Part shown: positions 1 through 7,000 of the stretch, piece by piece
Numbering within the stretch: the first letter of the stretch is position 1
Layout: each line of letters opens with the position of its first letter
From: CAZQIC01 sp964593555
GTDB lineage: Bacteria; Bacteroidota; Bacteroidia; JAFLBG01
Length of the DNA: 9,774 bases
Assembly: GCA_964593555.1 (NCBI GenBank)
Contig: CAZQIC010000157.1
Coordinates: 1 to 9,774 of the forward strand
Direction: 5' to 3'
The notes under the pieces: model-generated
What the model saw: only the letters and a program-made list of their open reading frames with translations
What the model was told of the DNA's origin: nothing
The model's database searches: none
Program-made: the position numbers and the translations under genes

Positions 1-117
1 AAACTTTTTTCTAACTTTATGTTCTTAATATCTTATTCGGTATAAACTCTAATGTGTGTATTTATTTCTACGACAAAGTTAATATCAATTTTGCAGGGAT
101 TTAGCAATTAGAGGTCG

Positions 118-125
118 TATATTTG
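118..125 (+). promoter_or_regulatory. Putative Bacteroidota -7 promoter element upstream of the NADH dehydrogenase gene
   Basis: The bases TATATTTG match the Bacteroidota -7 consensus TAnnTTTG exactly. A TTTTG at 89-93 could be the -33 element, but its spacing (24 bases) is slightly longer than the usual 17-23. The box ends only 5 bases before the ATG at 131, so transcription from it would start at or very near the start codon and give a leaderless or nearly leaderless mRNA. The rest of 1-117 shows no gene, RNA or repeat. A chance match in AT-rich DNA is possible. Confidence 0.35.
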
Positions 126-130
126 TACTG

Positions 131-1384
131 ATGGAACGCAAGAAAATAATTGTCATCGGCGGCGGCTTCGCAGGACTTAATTTAATACGAAAATTAAAAG
201 AAGACCTGTTTGATGTATTGCTCATTGACAAATTAAACCATCACCAGTTTCAACCCTTATTTTACCAGGTAGCCACTTCACAAATAGAGCCTTCTACTAT
301 TTCATTTCCGCTTCGCAAAATTTTTCATAACAGAAAAAATATGCAGATACGAATGGCGGAAGTACAAAGTATAAATCCGGCAGCCAATACAGTCCACTCT
401 TCCATAGGCGATTTTCCTTATGATCATTTAGTAATTGCTTCCGGCTGTAAAACAAATTTTTACGGCAACCAGGAACTGATGAAATACTCTTACAGTTTAA
501 AATCGACCTACGATGCCATAAAATTAAGAAACGCTGTTCTCGAAAATTTCGAAAAATTACTTTCAGCAAGTGAAGATGAAAAGGAATCACTGCTCAACAT
601 TGTTATTGTTGGCGCAGGCCCTACGGGTGTAGAGTTAGCCGGCTCTTTCGCCGAGATCAAAAAAAACGTCCTGCCAAAAGATTTTCCCCTTCAGGATTTT
701 AAAGACATGAAAATTATTTTGCTCGAAGGCGGGCCGGCTACACTGGGCAGAATGAGCGAGCTTGCAAAAAAAGCTTCAAATGATTATTTAACAAAAATGG
801 GAGTTGAAATCACTACGAGTATTGTAGTGAAAGAATACGATGGCAATACTGTTACGCTAAGTGACGGCCAAAAAATAAAAAGCAAAAATGTAATATGGAC
901 CGCAGGCGTATCTGGAAATATTATCCCAGGCTTAGATGAAAGAGTTGTAATGGCGAATGGAAGATTCGCCGTGAGCAGGCACAATCTTATTCAGGGGTAT
1001 AAAAATATTTTCGCCATTGGCGACATCGCCTATATGGAAACTCCTATTTATCCGAAGGGTCATCCGCAATTAGCGAATGTTGCCATTGGACAGGGAAAAA
1101 ATCTGGCAAAGAATTTAAACGGATCAGTAAAAAATAAAATGTTTAAGTCTTATGAATATACAAACCTGGGCACCATGGCCACCATTGGTAAAAACAAAGC
1201 GGTTGTCGATTTGCCTTTCTTAAATTTTAAAGGTTATCTCGCGTGGTTTGTATGGATGTTTTTACACCTGATGCTTATACTAAGTGTAAAAAATAAACTG
1301 ATCGTTTTTATCGAGTGGGCATGGAATTATGTTACAAAAGATTCTTCACTACGTTTAATTCTAAAAGAAAGTGACCGGAAATAA
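131..1384 (+). CDS. ndh: Type II NADH:quinone oxidoreductase (NDH-2), FAD-dependent
   Basis: This single-subunit flavoenzyme oxidises NADH and reduces membrane quinone at the cytoplasmic face of the inner membrane, without pumping protons. Two Rossmann motifs are visible: GGGFAG at residues 10-15 (FAD) and GAGPTGVELAG at 161-171 (NADH). An FAD-contacting AIGDIA follows at 295-300. The C-terminal stretch 366-402 is rich in Trp, Phe and Leu (FKGYLAWFVWMFLHL and on), as in the membrane-binding helices of the family. The length of 417 residues is normal, and the ATG at 131 places the first glycine motif at the usual distance from the N terminus. The quinone-site motif, usually AQxAxQ, reads ANVAIG at 315-320. 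The gene ends by overlapping the downstream truncated haemoglobin by 14 bases, which suggests co-transcription. Assignment to NDH-2 is firm; preference for NADH over NADPH and the quinone used are inferred. Confidence 0.93.
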   Translation: MERKKIIVIGGGFAGLNLIRKLKEDLFDVLLIDKLNHHQFQPLFYQVATSQIEPSTISFPLRKIFHNRKNMQIRMAEVQSINPAANTVHSSIGDFPYDHLVIASGCKTNFYGNQELMKYSYSLKSTYDAIKLRNAVLENFEKLLSASEDEKESLLNIVIVGAGPTGVELAGSFAEIKKNVLPKDFPLQDFKDMKIILLEGGPATLGRMSELAKKASNDYLTKMGVEITTSIVVKEYDGNTVTLSDGQKIKSKNVIWTAGVSGNIIPGLDERVVMANGRFAVSRHNLIQGYKNIFAIGDIAYMETPIYPKGHPQLANVAIGQGKNLAKNLNGSVKNKMFKSYEYTNLGTMATIGKNKAVVDLPFLNFKGYLAWFVWMFLHLMLILSVKNKLIVFIEWAWNYVTKDSSLRLILKESDRK

Positions 1385-1766
1385 ACACGATATATCATCG
1401 AAGCAGGATATAAAATTGTTGGTCGACAGTTTTTACAAAAAAATTATTCCCGATCCAAACATGGGTTTTATATTTACCGATGTGGCAAAAATTTCATGGG
1501 ATGTACATATTATCAATATGTATTCATTTTGGAATACAGTATTATTAGGAGAGGATTCGTACAAAGGCAACCCAATGATAAAACATCTGGAATTAAATGA
1601 TAAAGTGCCGCTTACCAATGAACATTTTAATCGATGGCTGCAGCTGTGGGAAGAAACCATTAATGAAAATTTCAACGGAGAAAAGGCTAACGAAGCTGTT
1701 ATACGAGCGAAAAATATTGCAGCAGCAGTGGAATCGAAAATAGCGCTAAGAAAAAAAGACAATTAA
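1371..1766 (+). CDS. Group III truncated haemoglobin (2-on-2 globin)
   Basis: This is a small cytoplasmic haem protein that binds O2, and possibly NO or peroxide; the physiological role of group III globins is not settled. Alignment from memory to Campylobacter jejuni Ctb places the haem-pocket residues as Tyr22 (B10), His46 (E7), proximal His72 (F8, in IKHLEL) and Trp89 (G8, in NRWLQLW). Family blocks PDPNMGFIF (27-35), SFWNTVLLG (52-60) and YKGNPM (64-69) are all present. The 131-residue length is typical. The start is a GTG inside the 3' end of the NDH-2 gene; the only later Met near the N terminus (residue 31) would remove helices A and B, and the segment HDISSKQDIKLLVDSFY already looks family-like, so the GTG start is preferred. 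No strong Shine-Dalgarno is visible, and translational coupling to NDH-2 is likely. The family assignment is firm. Confidence 0.92.
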   Translation: MTGNKHDISSKQDIKLLVDSFYKKIIPDPNMGFIFTDVAKISWDVHIINMYSFWNTVLLGEDSYKGNPMIKHLELNDKVPLTNEHFNRWLQLWEETINENFNGEKANEAVIRAKNIAAAVESKIALRKKDN

Positions 1767-1789
1767 TAACTATCGCAAAATTGTATTCC

Positions 1790-1797
1790 TAATTTTG
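1790..1797 (+). promoter_or_regulatory. Putative -7 promoter element upstream of the SGNH-type gene
   Basis: The bases TAATTTTG match the TAnnTTTG consensus in the 97-base gap between the haemoglobin and the SGNH-type gene. No good TTG -33 box lies 17-23 bases upstream. If used, it would start transcription near 1803 and leave a leader of about 60 bases before the GTG at 1864. The rest of the gap shows no hairpin convincing enough to call a terminator. Confidence 0.33.
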
Positions 1798-1863
1798 TAT
1801 TGAGCTAGCAAAAAATTTCTGAGAGCAGTTAACGAACAATCAACAACAATTAACTATATCAAA

Positions 1864-2799
1864 GTGAAACGATATATACTTTATATACTTATTGCAATCG
1901 CCGCAACCTATATTGTAAGGGCGCTACTTTATATCGGCGTTCGAAAAAATAAAATTGGCGAATACGATAAACTCAATACCATCTTTTTTAAAACAAGTAA
2001 TTTCGAAAATATCATCATAGGATCTTCCCGATCTGAATCACACTTTAACCCAGATATTATTAAAAAAGAAGCCGGCCTCAGCACTTATAATATGGGAATG
2101 GAGGGAGAATTTATGCCGTTGATATTTGGCATACTTCAGTCGTATCTCGAAAAAAATAATCCACCCAAAAGAGTTTTTTTAAATGTAGATATTCACCCCT
2201 ACACTGGAGAAATTGTAGTGAATCGCTTTCCGCGTTTCTTTGCTTACCTCAGCAAAAGACCTTTGTATAATGCATTACAGCAAACCGATGATCGTTTCTG
2301 GGCATTTAAATATATTCCGTTTTACAGCATGCCTTACTTCAATGATAAATATTTTAACGCGGCAGCGAGAGGTTATACAGGTATTGAAAGTGATTTTGAT
2401 AAAAGTTTTATTGATGGTCATGTTCCCATCCCCAATAATATGTACACAGATGTTGACACTGCAGATTACGCACCCTTTCAATCCTTACCTCAGCCAATCA
2501 TTTTCAGTAGTCTCGATTCTATAATCAACATCTGCAAAGCCAAAAACATCAAACTGTATTTTGTTTTTACGCCCATGTATTACAAAGGATTTAATGCTGT
2601 TTCAAATGGCGTTGAGCTCACCAGTAAATTTAAATCCATTGCAACACAGCACAACATCACCTGTTTTGATTACACCCTCGATTCCATTTGCAATTACAAT
2701 ACAAATTTTGCAGACCCTTATCACCTCAATAAAAAAGGCGCGGAAGCCTTCAGCCATAAGTTTTCTTATGCTCTTAAGTCATCCCTTATAGGAAATTAG
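1864..2799 (+). CDS. Membrane-anchored SGNH/GDSL-hydrolase-like protein of unknown substrate
   Basis: Residues 3-24 form one hydrophobic segment after a short basic start (MKRY), so the protein is probably anchored in the inner membrane with the rest in the periplasm. The body resembles SGNH hydrolases of the DltD/AlgJ-like kind: a strand ending in IIGSSRSE (51-58), where Ser54 or Ser55 would be the nucleophile; a YNMGMEGE segment (75-82) at the usual second block; a strand VFLNVDIH (104-111); and a terminal DPYHLNKKGAEAF (284-296), where Asp284 and His287 form the typical DxxH pair. Such proteins often move or remove acyl groups, usually acetyl, on cell-wall or surface polysaccharides. No MBOAT acyltransferase partner lies nearby, so the substrate cannot be named. 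The start is GTG at 1864; no in-frame start lies just upstream, and the Met-Lys-Arg plus hydrophobic segment supports it. No Shine-Dalgarno is evident. It may be its own transcription unit. Fold class is moderately sure, activity is not. Confidence 0.72.
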   Translation: MKRYILYILIAIAATYIVRALLYIGVRKNKIGEYDKLNTIFFKTSNFENIIIGSSRSESHFNPDIIKKEAGLSTYNMGMEGEFMPLIFGILQSYLEKNNPPKRVFLNVDIHPYTGEIVVNRFPRFFAYLSKRPLYNALQQTDDRFWAFKYIPFYSMPYFNDKYFNAAARGYTGIESDFDKSFIDGHVPIPNNMYTDVDTADYAPFQSLPQPIIFSSLDSIINICKAKNIKLYFVFTPMYYKGFNAVSNGVELTSKFKSIATQHNITCFDYTLDSICNYNTNFADPYHLNKKGAEAFSHKFSYALKSSLIGN

Positions 2800-2825
2800 A
2801 CTACAAATAATATCATAAATTTATC

Positions 2826-2856
2826 TTGCCTGCGTTTGTCGCTATTTTGATCTTTG
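2826..2856 (+). promoter_or_regulatory. Candidate distal promoter for the porV-like gene
   Basis: A TTG at 2826-2828 is followed after 20 bases by GATCTTTG (2849-2856), which has one mismatch to TAnnTTTG. The spacing fits the Bacteroidota pattern. Transcription would begin near 2862 and leave a leader of about 120 bases that includes the nested inverted repeats at 2868-2915. This is a pattern match only. Confidence 0.28.
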
Positions 2857-2867
2857 TATAATTGAGG

Positions 2868-2915
2868 TTTAGCTATTTTTTTATACAACAAACGAGCTAA
2901 AAGAGCTCATTTTAG
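2868..2915 (+). repeat. Nested, overlapping inverted repeats in the leader of the porV-like gene
   Basis: Three short perfect stems share one central strand and cannot all form together. TTTAGCT (2868-2874) pairs with AGCTAAA (2895-2901). GAGCT (2894-2898) pairs with AGCTC (2904-2908) around the loop AAAAG. CTAAAA (2897-2902) pairs with TTTTAG (2910-2915). The segment lies in the 182-base gap between the SGNH-type gene and the porV-like gene. It could be a weak terminator for the upstream gene, or a switchable leader structure for the downstream one. The stems are only 5-7 base pairs and AT-rich, so chance is a serious alternative. Confidence 0.3.
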
Positions 2916-2943
2916 GCAATATTTTTCTCAATTTCCCGTTTTT

Positions 2944-2974
2944 TTGATGATTTTGCTCAAATTCACTAACTTTA
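2944..2974 (+). promoter_or_regulatory. Candidate proximal promoter for the porV-like gene
   Basis: A TTG at 2944-2946, at the end of a T-run, is followed after 20 bases by TAACTTTA (2967-2974), one mismatch from TAnnTTTG. The box ends 7 bases before the ATG at 2982, so its transcript would be almost leaderless, much like the arrangement upstream of the first gene. It competes with the distal candidate at 2826-2856; the sequence alone does not decide between them. Confidence 0.3.
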
Positions 2975-2981
2975 ATACTTC

Positions 2982-4064
2982 ATGTTTAATAAAAAACAGG
3001 CGTTATTTGCCTTAACAATAATCATATCAATTTCCACTTTTGCACAAGCCCCAAAATACAGTAATGAATTTTTGGCGATTGGTGTTGGAGCAAGAGCATT
3101 GGGAATGTCTAATGCTTATGTCAGTTCGGTAAATGACGTAAGTGCCGGATACTGGAACCCTGCTGGTTTATTAAATATTAAAAGTAACCTGGAGGTCGGA
3201 CTGATGCACTCTGAATATTTCGCTGGCATTGCTAAATATGATTATGCCGGTATAGCAGCAAGAATTGACAGTGCAAATTCTATCGGCGCAACTTTTATCC
3301 GTTTTGGTGTCGACAATATTCCAAATACTACCGAGCTTATTGATGCGCAAGGCAATGTAGATTACGATCGCATTACCACTTTCTCCGCAGCAGATTACGC
3401 TTTTATTTTTTCGTATGCCCGTACTCCCAATATAAAAGGCCTTCGCCTGGGAGCAAATGCAAAAATTGTTCGCCGTAAAGTGGGTGATTTTGGAGGCGCT
3501 TGGGGATTTGGAATTGATGCCGCTGCGCAATATGATTACAAAGATTGGAAATTTGCAGCTATGGCTCGTGACATTACAACTACTTTCAATGCATGGAGTT
3601 ATACCTTAAGTGATGATGTAAAAAATGTTTTTACCATTACGGGCAACGATATCCCCGAAAATTCCGTAGAAATTACTTTACCAAAATTATTATTAGGCGG
3701 CGCACGAACTTTTAAATTTTATAACGACAAAATTTCATTGTTAAGTGAACTTGATCTTGATGCTACCTTCGATGGAAAAAGAAATGTATTTATCAAGAGT
3801 AAAGCTGTCAGCATAGATCCGCACATTGGTATTGAAGCAGGTTATATGGGAATTGTATTCTTAAGGGCGGGGATTGGGAACATTCAAAAGTCCACTGATG
3901 TTGTCGGCAAAAGAATTACCACCTTTCAACCAAATATGGGTATTGGAGTAAAAATTAAAAAAGTAACTATTGATTACGCGCTAACAGATATTGGTGACCA
4001 ATCTGTTGCATTGTATTCGAATGTATTTTCATTAAAGCTTGATATAGATAAGAAACCTGAATGA
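2982..4064 (+). CDS. porV2: PorV/PorQ-family outer-membrane protein, PorV2-like, partner of the PorU2-like sortase
   Basis: Members of this family form FadL-like beta-barrels in the outer membrane; PorV carries T9SS cargo from the translocon to the PorU sortase. The N terminus is a signal peptide (basic MFNKK, hydrophobic core 7-19, likely cleavage near the Ala/Gln at 21-22). The family signature FLAIGVGARALGMSNAYVS (30-48) followed by SAGYWNPAGL (54-63) is clear, and the remainder shows alternating strands with a final strand-like VALYSNVFSLKLDI typical of a barrel end. At 360 residues it is close to normal PorV size. The stop overlaps the start of the next gene in ATGA, implying translational coupling with the C25 protease gene. 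In classical loci porU precedes porV; here the order is reversed, and the partner is the long PorU2 type, so this is probably a PorV2-type paralogue rather than housekeeping PorV. The family is sure; the paralogue name rests on context. Confidence 0.85.
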   Translation: MFNKKQALFALTIIISISTFAQAPKYSNEFLAIGVGARALGMSNAYVSSVNDVSAGYWNPAGLLNIKSNLEVGLMHSEYFAGIAKYDYAGIAARIDSANSIGATFIRFGVDNIPNTTELIDAQGNVDYDRITTFSAADYAFIFSYARTPNIKGLRLGANAKIVRRKVGDFGGAWGFGIDAAAQYDYKDWKFAAMARDITTTFNAWSYTLSDDVKNVFTITGNDIPENSVEITLPKLLLGGARTFKFYNDKISLLSELDLDATFDGKRNVFIKSKAVSIDPHIGIEAGYMGIVFLRAGIGNIQKSTDVVGKRITTFQPNMGIGVKIKKVTIDYALTDIGDQSVALYSNVFSLKLDIDKKPE

Positions 4065-7000
4065 GGAACTTTTACTTCCTGGTAATTTTCATTTGTATTT
4101 CTTTTTCTTCTTATTCTCAGCCTTATGGGAACGAGTGGATAAATTATTCTCAAACATATTACAAGTTTCCTGTTACACAAAAAGGAATTTACCGTCTCGA
4201 CTCTGCCGCCCTTGCAGCATCAGGTATTCCCATCGCAAGTATCGACCCTCGTAAAATTCAAATTTTCGGAAGAGGAGAAGAACAATACTTATACGCCAAA
4301 GGCGAAGCGGATGGTGCTTTTAATTCGACAGACTATATTGAATTTTTAGCTTTACCAAACGATGGCTTTTTAGATTCGCTGATCTATCAAAATAAAAGTG
4401 CAGGGCATCCAAACCCATATTACAGTTTATTTAATGATACCGCATTTTATTTTCTAACCTGGAATAATTCCACTACCAATAAAAGATATACAATTGAAAC
4501 CGACACCGCCTTTTCTTCCTATACCTCCAGCATTTATTTTTTAAAGGAGCGTCTCATTTCTTTTGGCGATATCTATTACGGCGGCGAAACATTTGGAGGA
4601 ATAAATGTTACCGATGCAGAATATACAAACACAGAAGGTTGGTTTAGTAGCTCCTTCGGCCTTGGCGGATCTCAATCCCTTCCGCTTAATACACAAGGCG
4701 CATACATGGCGGGGCCCGCAACCGCGACTGTAAATGTTCGTTTTGCCGGCGAAAGTAATTATGCAAGTCTGTACCCTGATCATCATACAAGGATTGCATG
4801 TGGAACATATACCAAGGATACAATCTATGATGGTTACCAACTAAATAATTTTAATTTTCAATTGCCGATTACCGATCTTTCCTCCTCCACCACAAACTTA
4901 ACTGCATCAAGCATCAATGATCTTGGCGCTCCGTCAAACCCGGACAATACCGCCGTAGTATTTGCATACATAAAATATCCTCACATCGTTGACATGGAGA
5001 GTCTCTCTTCATTTGAATTTTTCCTTCCCGATAACACATCTCAATCAAAAGCCTTTATCAACGTAAGTAATTTCAATGACCTTGGCGCGGGCAGCCATTT
5101 GTTCGATCTAACCAATCATAAATATATTCCCGTTGTTAAAAGCGGGGCAATGAATAAAGCAATTATTCCAAATGGGGCCAATGAAAAAAAATGTTATATC
5201 ACTTCTGTAAGCAATATTCATAACGTCATTACACTTTTCCGCGCCGGGAACAACGGAACATTTACAAATTTTTCAACTAATGCGCCTGATTCTGCTTTTA
5301 TAATTGTCACACATAAAAGTTTAATGGCAGAAGCAAATAATTACAAAACATACAGGAGCACCGATCCGCTTGGAGGACATTTTACTGTAGTGATCGCTGA
5401 TATAGAAGAATTGTACGAACAATTTACTTATGGAATAAATAAAAATCCGCTTGCGATCCGGCGCCTTGCAGATTTCGCTCTTGATACATGGCCCAGCGAT
5501 CCACAAAACCTGTTTATTATTGGCAAATCTATTCATGCAAATAATTACAGAAGAAATGCGAGCAATTATGCAAATACGCTGGTTCCGTCTATTGGCAATC
5601 CTTCCTGTGATAATCTTTTTACTGCCGGGCTCAATGGCACATTGTTGCAGCCTGCGATTCCCACTGGAAGGCTTGCAGCAAAAATTCCGGCTGAAGTAAC
5701 TTTTTATCTTGATAAAGTAAAAGACTTTGAAGACAATGCTCCTGAAGCCTGGATGAAAAATGTGCTTCATTTTGGAGGAGGAACAAGCGCAGTTCAACAA
5801 TCAGAGTTGAAAAATTATTTGAAAGATTATGAAGATATAATTGAAGACACTCTTTATGGAGGCAACGTTTATACATTTTTAAAAACATCCACTGCTCCAA
5901 TACAAATAAATACTTCCGATTCTCTTAAGCGCCTTATCGAAGGCGGTGTTTCATTGTTGACTTTCTTTGGTCATGCTTCCGGAACAGGTTTCGACCAGAG
6001 TATTGACCAGCCAAGTAATTATGACAACAAAGGAAAATATCCGCTTTTGCTTGCTAATTCCTGCTTTGCGGGCGACTTGCACTCAACAGGGCTTAGCTCA
6101 TCAGAAAAATTTGTTATCATAAAAGACAAAGGTGTAATTGGTTATATTGGTTCTGTCTCACTGGGAGTTCCCTATGCCTTGAATAATTTTTCCAGAGAAT
6201 TCTATAAACAACTCTCCTATGTAAATTATGGAAAAGGAATTGGCAAACAAATGCAGCAAGCTATCACTTTATCTCAAGGTAGCGGAACAGATCCCTTCCA
6301 GAAATCAGCCTGCCTTGAAATGACATTGCATGGGGATCCTGCTGTGGTTCTTAACGCGCATGTATTGCCAGATTATACCATCGCCAATTCCGATGTCTCT
6401 TTTGATACTCAATCGAAGGTTGATTCGTTCACCCTGTTTGCTAATTTTACCAATATTGGCCGGGCGATCAGGGATTCGTTTTTTGTTGAAGTACAGCGAA
6501 GATTTCCAAACGGCGATATTGAACAGGTTTTTAAAAGAGTACCTGCTCCTTTTTTTAAAGGCTCTGTTTCATTTACGCTTCCTATTGATTTTTCCAGAGG
6601 TATTGGATTAAATAAAATAAAAGTTACACTTGATTCTTACCTTGGGATTAATGAGCTTTCAGAGTTAAATAATTCAACCAATCCTGAAGTTGATCTTTTA
6701 TTGTATGGAAATGGAATTGCACCTGTTTATCCTTACGAGTACGCGGTAATACCAACCAATACCGTTACACTTAAAGCATCAACAGCCAACCCGCTCGCGA
6801 AGCCAAGAAATTATATTATACAAATTGATACCACCGATGAATTTAATTCTCCTTTCAAAAAAACAACAACTATCAACAGTCCGGGAGGTGTAATTACCTG
6901 GACCCCGCCAATTACATTAACAGACAGTCTTGTATGCTTCTGGAGAGTAAGCGCTGATTCTATTGACACAAGCGGATATCGCTGGAGAGAAAGTTCTTTT

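Noticed and set aside
2894..2913. GAGCT/AGCTC hairpin followed by ATTTT as an intrinsic terminator of the SGNH-type gene
   Set aside because: The stem is only 5 base pairs, the T-run is short and interrupted, and it lies about 95 bases after the stop codon; it is reported only as part of the nested repeats.
5321..5800. A 159-codon open frame on the - strand
   Set aside because: It lies wholly inside the well-supported C25 protease gene, has no recognisable domain or start region, and is Cys- and Ile-rich in the manner of an antisense shadow.
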